Assembly: GCF_001894825.1 (NCBI RefSeq)
Contig: NZ_BCWY01000006.1
Span: 1-64,000, forward strand
Length of the DNA stretch: 64,000 nt
Source: Rhodococcus jostii NBRC 16295
GTDB taxonomy: Bacteria > Actinomycetota > Actinomycetes > Mycobacteriales > Mycobacteriaceae
Direction: 5' to 3'
Positions 1 to 9,435 of the stretch are shown in pieces. Position 1 is the first letter of the stretch, and each line of letters starts with the position of its first letter. The notes below the pieces were generated by a model. That model searched no databases. It worked only from the letters and a program-made list of their open reading frames with translations, and was not told the DNA's origin. The translations under genes and the position numbers were made by a program.

Positions 1-2482
1 CGCGCTCCACCTGTGCGGCACGGCGCAGGGAGTCGGCCTTGCCGCGCACCGACTCGGCCCGCTCCTCGGCGGTCCGCACGGACAGGCGGGCTTCCACTTC
101 GACGGCCCGCACTTCGGCCAGCGCCGCTGCCGCCATCTCGCGATCGATGCTCGTCGAATCGGAACCACCCGTGTCGGCTCCGGCGGGTGATCCTTCCTGT
201 TCCGCCATGCGCAGCCGTTCCTCGAGCTCGGCCAGCGCGGTCAGGGTGTCCTCGCGACCGCTCTCGGCCTTGTCCCGCTGCGCCATGAGCCGGTCGGACT
301 CGGCATGCGCGGCCCTCGCCGCCTGGCCGAGACGGCCGAGACGCTCGTAGATGGCGGACATCGCGGCGTCGGACTCGTTCAGCGCGGCCAGCGCCTGCTC
401 GGCGTTCTCCTGGCGATCGGCCTGTTCCGCGACCGCACCGGACAGTGCCGCCGACAGTTCCTCGGCCCGCCGTTCGGCGCGGGCGAGATCCAGCACCGAG
501 TTGTCGATGGCGGCCTGGACCTCGAGGGTGCTCGGCTGCCGGTCGGAGCCGCCGCTCATCCAGCCCGCACCGAGGAGATCTCCGTCGCGGGTGACGGCGC
601 GCACGTCGGGCCTGCGCCGGACGTGCTCGACGGCGTCGTCGAGGGAATCGACCACGACCACTCCGCCGAGGAGCGCCGCAAGTCCGGTCCGCAGTTCGGC
701 CGGGCAGTCGATGACGTCGACGGCCCACCGGGCGCCGGACTCCAGGTGCCCACCGTTCGGCGCGGCCTGATCGGTTCCGATGACGAGGGACGCCCGCCCG
801 TTGTCCGTGTCCTTCAGCGCGCCGACCGCGCTGCGGGCGGCGTCGAGGGATTCGGCGACGACGGCGTCGGCGGCGGGTCCCATCGCGGCCGCGACGGCGC
901 CCTCGTACCCCTTCTCGACGGTAATGAGTCCACCGATCGACCCCCGGATGCCCTGTGAACTGCGGTTCTCGACGAGCCAGCCGGCGCCGTCCTTGCGTTC
1001 GAGACCCATCGACAGGGCGTCGATCCGGGCGCGCAGCGACGCCACCTCCTGCCCGGCGGCGCGCTCGTCGCTCTGGAGTTCGGTGACGCGTTCGGTGATC
1101 AGGCGCAGCGCCTCGACGGCACGCTCGTGATGGGAGTCGAGCCCCAGCTCTCCCGCGTCGAGGTCACCGATCTCGTCCTGGACGACCTCGAATTCGGACT
1201 GCGCCGCGTCGCCGCGCTGGCGGGCCTCCTCGATCGCGACCGTCAGCCGGGACACTTCGGCGTCGACGGAGTCGGCGCGCGTGCGCAGCGTGTCGACCTG
1301 CCCGGACAACCGGGCCAGGCCTTCGCGGCGGTCCGCGATGGCCCTGACCGCGGCCATGTGGGCCCGTTCGGCCTCGGCGGCGGTCTCCTCCCCCAGCGCC
1401 AGCTGCTCCTTGGCCGCGTCGAGCGCCGCGCGCGCCATCTCGACTGCTTCGACGAGTTCCAGTTCCTCCGCGGCGATCCGGTCGGCGCGGGCCTCCATCT
1501 CGTCGGGGTCCTGACCACGGTTGGCGGACGGCTCCGAGTCGAGGTGGCGCGCCCGCTCCCGGGCGATGCGGATGGTCGCGTTGACGCGCTCTGCGAGCGC
1601 CGACAACTGGAACCACGTCTGCGCGGCCGCTTCCGCGCCCGGAGTGAGCCTCGACAGTTCCTGCTCGTGACGGCCGAGCTCGAGATTGGCCTCGTCGAGC
1701 GCCGCGGTGACCTGGTCGTGCTGCTCGCGGGCCACCTTCTCGTCCTGGGCCTGGTCGGCCAGCTCCTCGCGCCGCGTCACCAGATCGTCCGCGGCGAGCC
1801 GCAGCTTCGCGTCACGGAGATCGGCCTGCACGGTCTGGGCGCGGCGTGCCACCTCGGCCTGACGCCCGAGTGGTTTGAGCTGCCGTCGCAACTCCGCGGT
1901 GAGGTCGTTCAGACGCGCCAGGTTGGCCTGCATCGCGTCGAGTTTGCGGACCGCCTTTTCCTTGCGTTTGCGGTGCTTGAGAACTCCGGCTGCTTCCTCG
2001 ATGAAGGCGCGCCGGTCTTCCGGGCGCGATTCGAGGATCGCGGCGAGGCGGCCCTGCCCGACGATGACGTGCATCTCCCGGCCGATGCCGGAGTCGCTGA
2101 GGAGTTCCTGCACGTCCATCAGCCGGCAGGAGCTGCCGTTGATCTCGTATTCGCCGGCGCCGTCGCGGAACATGCGCCGGGTGATGGACACCTCGGAGTA
2201 GTCGATCGGCAGGGCGCCGTCCGAATTGTCGATGGTCAGCGTGACCTCGGCGCGTCCGAGGGGGGCCCGCCCGGCGGTGCCGGCGAAGATGACATCTTCC
2301 ATCTTGCCGCCGCGCAGGGCCTTCGCCCCCTGCTCGCCCATGACCCAGGTGAGCGCGTCGACCACGTTGGACTTACCCGACCCGTTGGGCCCCACGACAC
2401 AGGTGATTCCCGGCTCGAATCGCAGAGTCGTTGCGGACGCAAAGGATTTGAATCCCTTCAGCGTCAGACTCTTCAGATGCAT
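1..2482 (-). CDS. smc: Chromosome segregation protein Smc (5' part, runs off window)
   Basis: This is the N-terminal ~827 residues of the SMC ATPase that compacts and segregates the chromosome with ScpA/ScpB. The ATG at 2482 opens [14 protein letters not shown], the typical SMC beginning, and the Walker A motif GPNGSGKSN follows at residues 31-39. A long charged heptad-rich coiled coil comes next, then the globular hinge (roughly positions 480-1000; it includes the segments [18 protein letters not shown] and [12 protein letters not shown]), then the start of the returning coiled coil. The C-terminal ABC signature and Walker B lie beyond position 1. The family is about 1,200 residues, so about one third is missing through the window edge, not a defect. 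It is the last gene seen of an osmC-propeller-acyP-smc run, 22 bp after acyP. Confidence 0.97.
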   Translation of the reverse strand, partial: MHLKSLTLKGFKSFASATTLRFEPGITCVVGPNGSGKSNVVDALTWVMGEQGAKALRGGKMEDVIFAGTAGRAPLGRAEVTLTIDNSDGALPIDYSEVSITRRMFRDGAGEYEINGSSCRLMDVQELLSDSGIGREMHVIVGQGRLAAILESRPEDRRAFIEEAAGVLKHRKRKEKAVRKLDAMQANLARLNDLTAELRRQLKPLGRQAEVARRAQTVQADLRDAKLRLAADDLVTRREELADQAQDEKVAREQHDQVTAALDEANLELGRHEQELSRLTPGAEAAAQTWFQLSALAERVNATIRIARERARHLDSEPSANRGQDPDEMEARADRIAAEELELVEAVEMARAALDAAKEQLALGEETAAEAERAHMAAVRAIADRREGLARLSGQVDTLRTRADSVDAEVSRLTVAIEEARQRGDAAQSEFEVVQDEIGDLDAGELGLDSHHERAVEALRLITERVTELQSDERAAGQEVASLRARIDALSMGLERKDGAGWLVENRSSQGIRGSIGGLITVEKGYEGAVAAAMGPAADAVVAESLDAARSAVGALKDTDNGRASLVIGTDQAAPNGGHLESGARWAVDVIDCPAELRTGLAALLGGVVVVDSLDDAVEHVRRRPDVRAVTRDGDLLGAGWMSGGSDRQPSTLEVQAAIDNSVLDLARAERRAEELSAALSGAVAEQADRQENAEQALAALNESDAAMSAIYERLGRLGQAARAAHAESDRLMAQRDKAESGREDTLTALAELEERLRMAEQEGSPAGADTGGSDSTSIDREMAAAALAEVRAVEVEARLSVRTAEERAESVRGKADSLRRAAQVER

Positions 2483-2504
2483 GACGGAGAACTTTACCTG
2501 CGGT

Positions 2505-2774
2505 TCACCGTTCGACGAACCCGATGAGGTCTCCGCGCGCGGAATCCCACTGCTCCACGACGAGATCCACCGCGCCCGGCGTGTCGCCGGAACGGAGCAG
2601 CGTCAGCAGCGACTCCAGCTTGTCGCGCGGTCCCTCGGCGATCACGAGCACGCGGCCGTCCTTCTGATTGGCCGCATATCCGACGAGGCCGAGTTCCAGC
2701 GCGCGGGCGCGGGTCCACCACCGGAACCCCACCCCCTGCACGTATCCGTGCACCCACGCGGTCATTCTCTCCAT
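2505..2774 (-). CDS. acyP: Acylphosphatase
   Basis: This small cytoplasmic enzyme (about 89 residues, normal for the family) hydrolyses carboxyl-phosphate bonds of acylphosphates. The signature [11 protein letters not shown] carries the catalytic Arg, and [11 protein letters not shown] carries the catalytic Asn, both in canonical positions. Two in-frame ATGs compete: 2774 (MERMTAW) and 2765 (MTAW). The second has a purine-rich GGAGAGA just upstream, so the true product may be three residues shorter. It lies 5 bp after the stop of the secreted propeller gene and 22 bp before smc. The acyP-smc adjacency is also present in mycobacteria, so co-transcription is likely. Confidence 0.9.
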   Translation of the reverse strand: MERMTAWVHGYVQGVGFRWWTRARALELGLVGYAANQKDGRVLVIAEGPRDKLESLLTLLRSGDTPGAVDLVVEQWDSARGDLIGFVER

Positions 2775-2779
2775 ACCTG

Positions 2780-3712
2780 TCACGACCGTTCGAGCTTGTA
2801 GATCTTTCCGGTGAAACTCGTGGCGTAGAGCGCGTCCGGATCCCAGCCCGGTCCGGCGCCGAACCGCACCGACGACACGAGGGGCAGTCCGGATGCCAGC
2901 GCGCAGCTCTCCCCGGTGGCGGGATCGACACGCACCACCCTGCCGCCGCCGTTGTAGGCGACGTACACGATGCCGTCCGGTCCGACGGTGAGGTCGTCGG
3001 CCGCGTTGAGGGGCCCCGAGCCGGGCAACTCGACCGACACGACGGGACCGCTGAGGTCGTTCTCGCGGAGGATCCGCAACGTGGTCGTCGTGTCGAACGT
3101 CGTCACCGTGTAGACGTTGCCGTCGTGCACCGCCAGACCGTCGACGGTTCCCAGATCGGTGCGCACCACCTCGGGTGTGTGGGGATCCGCGGCCGGGACG
3201 CGGGTCAGTCCCGCCCCGGAGCCCAGATTCCGGGCGGTGAGGATGTCGCCGTTGCTCAGCCGTACCAGCCCGTTGGGCATGACCAGACCCTCGGCCAGAG
3301 TCCGGGTGTCGCCCGTGTCGAGGTTCACGACGTCGACCGTGCCGTTCGTCGAGCCGGTGACCCCGGCCGCGAACGAGTTCCCCGTGGCGAAGTAGGCGTC
3401 TGCGCCGTCCACGGCGATCCCGCCCGGCGCCTCCACCTCGGGCACGACCGGGGTGACGGTGCCGTCGGGGCGGACGCCGTCGAGAGCTCCACCGCCGACC
3501 AGCCCGGTCCGCGACACCAGCATGGTTCCCGAGCCGTCGAAGGCCAGGTTCTCGAGAACACCCGCCCCGGACGCCACCTCGGACGCCGACCACGGGGTGC
3601 ACGCGCCGGCCGGAGGCGAGAACGCCGGCCCGGCCGCGGCGGGCGCGACCACGAGCAGACCCGCGCAGAGCGCCGTCCCGCCCGCGAGCGCCGCAAGCTC
3701 TCGCCGCATCAT
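2780..3712 (-). CDS. Secreted beta-propeller protein, SMP-30/ScyD-like
   Basis: This is a predicted exported protein of 310 residues. It starts MMRRELAALAGGTALCAG, followed by a hydrophobic stretch and an AAAGPAF cleavage region, that is, a Sec signal peptide. The mature part consists of repeated blade-like segments (for example GGIAVDG, MPNGLVRLSNGDILTARN, ADDLTVGPDGIVYVAYN) typical of NHL/SMP-30/gluconolactonase-fold six-bladed propellers, of the ScyD/ScyE type. I see no clear metal-site set that would prove lactonase activity, so the substrate is unknown. The ATG at 3712 overlaps the stop of the upstream OsmC gene as ATGA, suggesting translational coupling. An ATG further upstream (3775) lies inside the OsmC gene and would spoil the signal peptide. 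Confidence 0.75.
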   Translation of the reverse strand: MMRRELAALAGGTALCAGLLVVAPAAAGPAFSPPAGACTPWSASEVASGAGVLENLAFDGSGTMLVSRTGLVGGGALDGVRPDGTVTPVVPEVEAPGGIAVDGADAYFATGNSFAAGVTGSTNGTVDVVNLDTGDTRTLAEGLVMPNGLVRLSNGDILTARNLGSGAGLTRVPAADPHTPEVVRTDLGTVDGLAVHDGNVYTVTTFDTTTTLRILRENDLSGPVVSVELPGSGPLNAADDLTVGPDGIVYVAYNGGGRVVRVDPATGESCALASGLPLVSSVRFGAGPGWDPDALYATSFTGKIYKLERS

Positions 3713-4149
3713 GCTTCTCTCGCGACGGTCAACGTCACTTTCGTTCCGGCCTTCAACGTCCGCCCGACCGTGCACACCTTGTCGACCGACCGTTCCACGA
3801 GCGCCACCAGACGCTCCTGAGCGTCGGCGTCGAGCTCGCTGAGATCGAGTTCCATCACCTCGTCGAGCTGCGGGTACACCTCGTTCTCGCGGTCCGCGAC
3901 GCCGGACACCCGGATGGTGGTGTCATAGTTTTCGCCGAGGCGACGCGACAGCGGGAAGTCCGAGCTCATTCCACTGCACGCGGCGAGGGCGATCTTCAGA
4001 AGTTCCCCGGGGGTGAACACGCCTTCCACGCCCTCGGAGCCGATCAGGACCTCGGCGCCGCGCGAGCTGCGGCCGGTGTACCGCCGCGTGCCCGTGCGCT
4101 CGACCCACAGTGAGGTGGGCGCCGTCGTGTCGGAAGTCTGTTCTGCCAT
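3709..4149 (-). CDS. OsmC-family peroxiredoxin-like protein
   Basis: This 146-residue OsmC/Ohr-fold protein belongs to a family that reduces organic hydroperoxides using two cysteines. The two expected residues are present: Cys58 in ALAACSGMSSD and Cys126 in VDKVCTVGRTL, at the usual spacing. It is more like the OsmC or OsmC-like subgroup than classical Ohr. It heads the minus-strand run leading into the propeller, acyP and smc. The M. tuberculosis counterpart (Rv2923c, from memory of gene order) lies in the same place. It is divergent from the PPOX-like gene at 4302, and the 152-bp gap between them must hold both promoters; I could not pin either down. Confidence 0.88.
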   Translation of the reverse strand: MAEQTSDTTAPTSLWVERTGTRRYTGRSSRGAEVLIGSEGVEGVFTPGELLKIALAACSGMSSDFPLSRRLGENYDTTIRVSGVADRENEVYPQLDEVMELDLSELDADAQERLVALVERSVDKVCTVGRTLKAGTKVTLTVAREA

Positions 4150-4301
4150 GCGTCAATCCTGCCACCGGTCGGCGCAACGCCAGGTAGGAGGGTGGGCGAC
4201 ACCGGGTTCCGCGCACTTGTGAACGCGGATTCTCGGCAGAGGAAACCGTTGGGCCGTAGGGTGAACCGACCAATGACGCCGAGACGTAGCGGGGAATACA
4301 G

Positions 4302-5000
4302 ATGGGTCAGATCGGTAGTGCGGGAGAGCACCGACTCCAATCCGAGCACGGCACCGAGGATCGTGCCGCCAAGTTCTACTCGGATCAGGTGCTGGACCAT
4401 CTCAATCCGACGATGATCGAGTTCGTCGGACGCCAGGAGATCGCGTTCATCGCCACCGCCGACGCATCCGGTGAGTGCGACAACAGCCTTCGCGCCGGAA
4501 CACCCGGGTTCATGCACGTCATCGATTCGAAGACCCTCACGTACCCGGAGTACCGCGGCAACGGCGTCATGGCGAGCCTCGGCAACATCCTGGAGAACCC
4601 GCACGTGGGAATCGTTCTCGTGGACTTCGTGCAGGATCTGATCGGTCTGCACGTCAACGGCTCGGCCCGGATCGTCGAGGACGCCGTTCTCCGCTCCGAC
4701 ATCGCCGACCTGCCGGCGGACCACGCCAACGGCCGGATCCCGGAACGCTGGGTGGTCGTGGAGGTCGAGGAGGCATACATCCACTGCCGCAAGCACATTC
4801 CGAGGATGGCGCCGGTCCCCCGGCACCGGGAGTGGGGCACCGACGACGTGAAACGCAAGGGCGGCGACTACTTCGACGCCAAGGCGACACCGCGGCACGA
4901 CACCGACGGCCGGACGTCCGACGAGAACGTGACCGCCGAACTCACGCAGCTTATTTCGCCGGGCTTCTCCGTGGCGCCGGCTGGCACTTCGGGCAACTGA
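4302..5000 (+). CDS. Pyridoxamine 5'-phosphate oxidase-family (FMN-binding split-barrel) protein
   Basis: This 232-residue protein has a split-barrel flavin-binding fold. The central segment ([20 protein letters not shown], then a [22 protein letters not shown] stretch) matches stand-alone PPOX-like proteins. Such proteins bind FMN, F420 or heme and act as oxidoreductases. It lacks the substrate residues of true PdxH, so a role in vitamin B6 synthesis is unlikely. The ATG at 4302 is the first start in the frame. Its 3' end runs 50 bp into the 3' end of mutM on the opposite strand, an unusually long convergent overlap. Confidence 0.78.
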   Translation: MGQIGSAGEHRLQSEHGTEDRAAKFYSDQVLDHLNPTMIEFVGRQEIAFIATADASGECDNSLRAGTPGFMHVIDSKTLTYPEYRGNGVMASLGNILENPHVGIVLVDFVQDLIGLHVNGSARIVEDAVLRSDIADLPADHANGRIPERWVVVEVEEAYIHCRKHIPRMAPVPRHREWGTDDVKRKGGDYFDAKATPRHDTDGRTSDENVTAELTQLISPGFSVAPAGTSGN

Positions 5001-5820
5001 ACGACGAGCGGTTCATGAACTTCTCCCGCCGGATCGCGGCGCCGCACCGTGGGCACGGGCGATCCTCCTGACCGTAGGCAGACAGGGAACGGTCGAAGTA
5101 CCCCGACTCGCCGTTGACGTTCACGTACAACGCATCGAAGGACGTGCCGCCCTGAGTCAGCGCCTCACGCATGACATCCTGAGCGGCGGTGAGCAGTTCA
5201 CGGATCTTCGGACCGCTCAGCCGGTCGGTGAGCCGGTTTCCGTGGATCTGTGCACGCCACAACGCCTCGTCCGCGTAGATGTTGCCGATGCCGGAGACCA
5301 CGGTCTGGTCCAGCAGCGCGCGCTTGATCTCGGTGTGCTTGCCGCGCACGACCTTCACGGTGGCAGCGAGGTCGAAGCGGGGGTCCAAGGGGTCGCGGGC
5401 GATGTGCGCGACCGAGTCCGGGACGAGCGAACCGTCGACCTCGACGAGAGGCGCCAGCGCCCATCCCCCGAACGTCCGCTGGTCGACGAACCGGAGGTCG
5501 AGACCGGAATCGAGCCGCGCCCGGATACGGAGATGCTTCTCGGTCGGCAATTCCGGTGGCTGCACGAGCATTTGACCGCTCATGCCGAGATGCACCACGA
5601 GGGCGACCGTGCTGGGTTCGAGGACCAGCCACAAATACTTTCCCCGGCGGTCCGCGCTCGCGATGCGTTCGCCGGTGAGTTGCCCGGTGAGATCGGCCGC
5701 GCCGGGGAGGTGACGCCGAATCGCCCGCGGGTGAAGGATGTCGACCGAATCGATCGACGCCCCCACGATGTGGCGTTCGAGTCCGCGCCGGACCACCTCG
5801 ACTTCGGGTAGTTCAGGCAC
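4951..5820 (-). CDS. mutM: Formamidopyrimidine-DNA glycosylase (Fpg/MutM)
   Basis: This bifunctional glycosylase/AP-lyase removes 8-oxoguanine and formamidopyrimidines from DNA in base-excision repair. The 289-residue protein starts with PELPEVE after the initiator, giving the obligatory N-terminal Pro nucleophile and Glu. It ends with the zinc finger CPRCG...FSCPKCQ that reads the lesion. It starts at GTG 5820 and overlaps the end of rnc by 8 bp (5813-5820), so translation is probably coupled. It is the last gene of the sepIVA-DUF177-rpmF-rnc-mutM run. The rnc-mutM order is the same in mycobacteria. Confidence 0.97.
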   Translation of the reverse strand: MPELPEVEVVRRGLERHIVGASIDSVDILHPRAIRRHLPGAADLTGQLTGERIASADRRGKYLWLVLEPSTVALVVHLGMSGQMLVQPPELPTEKHLRIRARLDSGLDLRFVDQRTFGGWALAPLVEVDGSLVPDSVAHIARDPLDPRFDLAATVKVVRGKHTEIKRALLDQTVVSGIGNIYADEALWRAQIHGNRLTDRLSGPKIRELLTAAQDVMREALTQGGTSFDALYVNVNGESGYFDRSLSAYGQEDRPCPRCGAAIRREKFMNRSSFSCPKCQPAPRRSPAK

Positions 5821-6571
5821 TGACGTCGTCGGCGGCTACGTCGGGTCCGGCGTCGGACAACGCGTTCCACGCCGTGCTCGCGGCCTTCTGCTCGGCCTCT
5901 TTCTTGGAGCGGCCGATGCCGACGCCGAGGGGTTTGCCGCCGACGATCACAGTGGCGGTGAACTCCTTGTCGTGATCCGGTCCGGTCGCGGTGATCTCGT
6001 ACGCCGGAACACCGACGCCACGCTCCGCGGTCAGCTCCTGCAGACTCGTCTTCCAGTCCAGGCCGGCCCCGAGGCGGGGGGCTCGCTGGAGGAGGTCGCT
6101 GAAGAGGTCGAGTACGACGCGTCGCGCCGTCTCGATGCCGTGCTCGAGGTGGATGGCGCCGAGAATCGACTCCATGCCGTCGGCCAGGATGCTCGGCTTG
6201 TCGCGGCCGCCGGTCATCTCCTCGCCCTTCCCGAGCAGGAGATGGGCACCGAGGCCGCCCTCACCGAGACTGCGCGCCACCTCCGCGAGCGCGTGCATGT
6301 TCACGATGCTCGCCCGAATCTTCGCGAGGTCGCCCTCGGATTTGTCGGGATGCGCGAGATAGAGCTTCTCCGTGACGGTGACTCCGAGTACGGAGTCACC
6401 GAGAAACTCGAGACGCTCGTTGGTGGGCAGACCACCGTTCTCGTACGCGTACGAGCGGTGCGTCAACGCCAGGGTGAGCAGCGAAGGCTCGATTTCTACG
6501 CCGAGGGCGGCGAGGAGGGAAGCGTGATCCTCCTCGCCGCCGGCGGGTGTATTACTGATGTCGCTCGTCAC
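5813..6571 (-). CDS. rnc: Ribonuclease III
   Basis: This double-strand-specific endoribonuclease processes rRNA precursors and structured mRNAs. The RNase III domain has the signature [13 protein letters not shown] with catalytic Glu/Asp and a second acidic cluster ([10 protein letters not shown]). A C-terminal dsRNA-binding domain (DWKTSLQEL to [14 protein letters not shown]) completes a 252-residue protein. I chose GTG 6571 because GGAGAGG lies about 5 nt upstream. The longer frame to 6676 would run through rpmF and reads as low-complexity Arg-rich sequence. The gene is 19 bp downstream of rpmF and overlaps mutM. Confidence 0.96.
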   Translation of the reverse strand: MTSDISNTPAGGEEDHASLLAALGVEIEPSLLTLALTHRSYAYENGGLPTNERLEFLGDSVLGVTVTEKLYLAHPDKSEGDLAKIRASIVNMHALAEVARSLGEGGLGAHLLLGKGEEMTGGRDKPSILADGMESILGAIHLEHGIETARRVVLDLFSDLLQRAPRLGAGLDWKTSLQELTAERGVGVPAYEITATGPDHDKEFTATVIVGGKPLGVGIGRSKKEAEQKAASTAWNALSDAGPDVAADDVSA

Positions 6572-6590
6572 AACGCCTCTCCGTGGAGAA

Positions 6591-6773
6591 TTAGACGGCG
6601 GCAGTGACCTGGCGGCCCTTGTATGTGCCACACGACGGGCACGCGACGTGGGGCAGCGTCTTCTCGCCGCAGCCACGGTTGGGGCACGTGACGAGGGTGG
6701 GCACAGTGGTCTTCCACTGGCTGCGACGCGACCTCGTGTTGGATCGCGACATTCTGCGCTTGGGGACAGCCAC
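6591..6773 (-). CDS. rpmF: 50S ribosomal protein L32
   Basis: This 60-residue L32 begins [20 protein letters not shown], the classic basic start. It keeps a four-cysteine zinc ribbon (TCPNRGCG...[10 protein letters not shown]), so it is the zinc-binding form. It starts 2 bp after the DUF177 gene, an arrangement (DUF177-rpmF) found across bacteria and consistent with the proposed role of DUF177/YceD proteins in rRNA/ribosome maturation. It is transcribed with rnc and mutM. Confidence 0.96.
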   Translation of the reverse strand: MAVPKRRMSRSNTRSRRSQWKTTVPTLVTCPNRGCGEKTLPHVACPSCGTYKGRQVTAAV

Positions 6774-6775
6774 TT

Positions 6776-7390
6776 CTACTTCTCCTCGGCTTCGTTGTTC
6801 ACAAGATTCTTGCTGGGTTCTGAATCCACGCCAAATTTGGCTGCAAGACCAGCCCAGCGAGGATCAAGTATGTCATGCCCATGGCCAGATTCGGCAATCG
6901 CCAGGCGAACGCCACATTCTGGGCACAATCCTTGGCAGTCGTCACTGCAGAGCGGCTGCAATGGCAGTGCGAGGCCGACGGCGTCGATCACGACGGGTTC
7001 GAGGTCGATCTCGTCGTCGACGACGTGATAGACCTCCCCCTCCTCCGTGGTCTCTACCGTGGTGCTGTCCGGGTATGCGAACAGCTCCGTGAGTGTGAGG
7101 TCCACCGTGTCGGAGAACGGCTCGAGACACCTCGAGCACTCCCCTGCGGTGTCGGCTCGCAACGAACCGGTGACCAGAACCCCCTCGGATACGGCCTCCA
7201 ACCGGAGATCGAGATCGATCTCCGATCCTTCCTCGATGGCGATCAGGTCGAGACCGATGCGCCGTGGCGCCGTCACCACCCGTTCCACGGTGCGCATCGA
7301 ACCGGGGCGACGGCCGAGTTTGACCGTATCCAGCACGAAGTCCGCGTCCCGACGGGAACGCGATGAGCTGTGGCGATGGGATGACAACAA
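6776..7390 (-). CDS. DUF177 (YceD-family) protein
   Basis: This protein of about 204 residues belongs to the YceD/DUF177 family, which is linked to 23S rRNA accumulation and almost always sits just before rpmF, as here. The recognisable part is LGRRPGSM ... [10 protein letters not shown] ... ECSRCLEPF ... [14 protein letters not shown]. The two Cys pairs (CSRC and CPEC) could bind zinc. The first in-frame start is a TTG at 7390 with a weak ribosome-binding site. It gives an N-terminus of about the length of the mycobacterial homologue, but the exact start is uncertain. The 106 bp upstream, to sepIVA, shows no gene. Confidence 0.88.
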   Translation of the reverse strand: MLSSHRHSSSRSRRDADFVLDTVKLGRRPGSMRTVERVVTAPRRIGLDLIAIEEGSEIDLDLRLEAVSEGVLVTGSLRADTAGECSRCLEPFSDTVDLTLTELFAYPDSTTVETTEEGEVYHVVDDEIDLEPVVIDAVGLALPLQPLCSDDCQGLCPECGVRLAIAESGHGHDILDPRWAGLAAKFGVDSEPSKNLVNNEAEEK

Positions 7391-7496
7391 ACTTCACTTT
7401 CGAGAAAAGGGAAACGACAAAGGGCAACCACTCCACGATACGCAATCTGCGCGGTGGAGCCAAATTCGATCAGGTGCGCCGACCGGAGGGGACGCC

Positions 7497-8270
7497 TCAG
7501 CGGCGACGCTCGGCGCGGCGGTCGTCGACGTCATAGTCGGAGGAGTAGTCGGGAACACCCGAGCCCGTCCGCAACTGCTGACGGCCGCGCCCCACGGACC
7601 GGATGGTGCCGTTCAGGAAGTCCTCGAACTCCGCGAGCTTGGTGTCGACGTAGAGGTCGCAGTCCGAGCGGAGACGATCCGACTCGGCGTGCGCGGAGTC
7701 GATCACCCGGGCCGACTCGGCGTGCGCGGTCTGGACAACCTCCGTCTGCGAGACGAGACGCTCCTGCTCCGCCGTGCCCTCCGCGACCGACCGCTCGTAG
7801 GACGCCTTACCCGATTCGATCATCCGATCGGCCTCGGACCGGGCCCGGCCCGTGAGCGAGTCGTATTCGCGCTGGCCTTCCGCCACGGAGGATTCGGCCT
7901 CGGCGCGCGCGTCGGTGACCAACTGCTCGGCGTGCGCGCGGGCCTCGGCCACCATCCGGTCGGCCTGCGCCTTCGCGTCGGCCAGAATGCGGTCGGCGTC
8001 GTCGCGTGCGTTCTCGATGGTGGAGTTCGCCTCGGCGTTTGCGCCGGAGATCGTCTTCTCCGCGTTGGACCGCGCGTCCCCGACCAGTTTGTCCTTGTGG
8101 TCCAGGACGTCCTGGGCGTCGTCGAGTTCACCGGGGATCGCATCGCGCACGTCGTCGAGCAGTTCGAGGACGTCGCCGCGCGGAACGACGCAGCCGGCGG
8201 TCATCGGTACGCCGCGTGCCTCTTCGACAATCGCGACAAGTTCGTCGAGCGCCTCGAATACCCGGTACAC
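7497..8270 (-). CDS. sepIVA: SepIVA, DivIVA-domain septation factor
   Basis: This coiled-coil cell-division protein has 257 residues. It starts [22 protein letters not shown], then runs through GDVLELLDDVRDAIPGELDDAQDVLD, which match the essential mycobacterial septation protein SepIVA (Rv2927c) as I remember it. The middle is a long Ala/Glu/Arg-rich coiled coil built of near-repeats of the type ADAKAQADRMVAEARAHAEQLV. SepIVA associates with the septum and the membrane growth domain. I chose GTG 8270 because the homologue begins at this Val and a GGGG stretch lies upstream. A TTG at 8282 is possible. The tail (RRAERRR) is basic and may interact with membrane or partner proteins. Confidence 0.93.
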   Translation of the reverse strand: MYRVFEALDELVAIVEEARGVPMTAGCVVPRGDVLELLDDVRDAIPGELDDAQDVLDHKDKLVGDARSNAEKTISGANAEANSTIENARDDADRILADAKAQADRMVAEARAHAEQLVTDARAEAESSVAEGQREYDSLTGRARSEADRMIESGKASYERSVAEGTAEQERLVSQTEVVQTAHAESARVIDSAHAESDRLRSDCDLYVDTKLAEFEDFLNGTIRSVGRGRQQLRTGSGVPDYSSDYDVDDRRAERRR

Positions 8271-8377
8271 AAGCAACCCCAATCGTCATGACCCTCAGCA
8301 GGTCGGCGCAGCCTTCTCCGTGCAAGTCTGCCCGACCGGACGCCGAGGGTGCGTCGTGGCAGCCGGTGTGTCGGGTA

Positions 8378-8872
8378 TCAGCTGCTCTCGGCGGCGCGCT
8401 CGGCGATCCTCGCGAGGAGGCGGGCGTGTACCTTCTCCGGCAGCATGTCGGAGACGTCGCCACCGAACGTGGCCACTTCCTTCACGAGCGAACTCGACAG
8501 GTAGCTGTACGTGGGGTTGGTCGGGATGAAGAGGGTGTCGACGCCACTGAGCTTCTGGTTCATCTGGGCCATCTGCAGCTCGTAGTCGAAGTCGTTGGCG
8601 CCGCGCAGGCCCTTGACGATCGCCGTGATCCCTTGCTGCTTGGCGTAATCCACCAGCAGGCCGTGCCACGAGGACACCCGGACGTTGGGCAGTTCGCTGG
8701 TGGAGTCTTCGAGCATCTCGATGCGCTCGTCGACGGTGAACAGGCCACGCTTGCTCTTGTTGACCATGACCGTGACGATGACCTCGTCGAACTGCGCAGC
8801 AGCTCTGCCGATCACGTCAAGGTGGCCGTTGGTCACGGGGTCGAAGGATCCGGGGCAGACAGCGCCAGTCAT
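8378..8872 (-). CDS. coaD: Phosphopantetheine adenylyltransferase
   Basis: This enzyme transfers AMP from ATP to 4'-phosphopantetheine, the penultimate step of coenzyme A synthesis. The 164-residue protein starts [21 protein letters not shown], with the nucleotidyltransferase TNGH motif, and has the family segments [16 protein letters not shown] and [15 protein letters not shown]. The ATG at 8872 overlaps the rsmD stop as ATGA. It is the last gene of a pyc-rsmD-coaD unit. In M. tuberculosis the same gene is separated from the sepIVA homologue by a large lipid-synthesis locus; here they are adjacent. Confidence 0.97.
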   Translation of the reverse strand: MTGAVCPGSFDPVTNGHLDVIGRAAAQFDEVIVTVMVNKSKRGLFTVDERIEMLEDSTSELPNVRVSSWHGLLVDYAKQQGITAIVKGLRGANDFDYELQMAQMNQKLSGVDTLFIPTNPTYSYLSSSLVKEVATFGGDVSDMLPEKVHARLLARIAERAAESS

Positions 8873-9435
8873 GAGTCCAGACCGTAGCAGGTCGCCAATT
8901 CGATTCTCGCCTCGCCGTACTTCTTCGCCTTGACGGGCGCGAAGCCGTCGGGCCACGCGGTCTCGGGTGATCTCGACGACCGCTCGAGCACTACGATCGA
9001 GCCGTCGCCGACCCAGCCGTTGGCCCGCAGATGGCCGAGCACCGTCTGCACCGCCTCGTCGTCCACGGCGTACGGCGGATCCGCCATCACCAGGTCGTAC
9101 GGCCGGTCGGCTGTGCCCGCCAGGACCGCGGCTACCGGAGCGCCACGCACTTCGGCGCCCGGCAGACCGACCGTGGTGACGTTGTGTTTGATGATCCCGG
9201 TGGCTTTGGAATCGGACTCGACTAGGACGACCCGATCCGCACCCCGGGAGAGCGCCTCCAGGCCGAGCGCCCCCGATCCCGCGTAGAGGTCGAGGACGGA
9301 TGCGCCCTCGAGGTCCATCCTTGCGTGCAACGCACTGAACAACGCCTCGCGGACCCGGTCCGAGGTGGGCCGGGTCCCGCTCGGCGGGACCCGCAGGCGT
9401 CGACCGCCCGCGAGTCCCGCGATGATCCGAGTCAC
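8869..9435 (-). CDS. rsmD: 16S rRNA (guanine-966-N2)-methyltransferase RsmD
   Basis: This 188-residue SAM-dependent methyltransferase modifies G966 of 16S rRNA. It has the SAM-binding motif [19 protein letters not shown] and the catalytic DPPY motif ([10 protein letters not shown]), and it starts [14 protein letters not shown] as family members do. It begins at GTG 9435, overlapping the pyc stop by 4 bases (GTGA), and ends in an ATGA overlap with coaD. The rsmD-coaD pair is widely conserved in bacteria. Confidence 0.96.
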   Translation of the reverse strand: MTRIIAGLAGGRRLRVPPSGTRPTSDRVREALFSALHARMDLEGASVLDLYAGSGALGLEALSRGADRVVLVESDSKATGIIKHNVTTVGLPGAEVRGAPVAAVLAGTADRPYDLVMADPPYAVDDEAVQTVLGHLRANGWVGDGSIVVLERSSRSPETAWPDGFAPVKAKKYGEARIELATCYGLDS

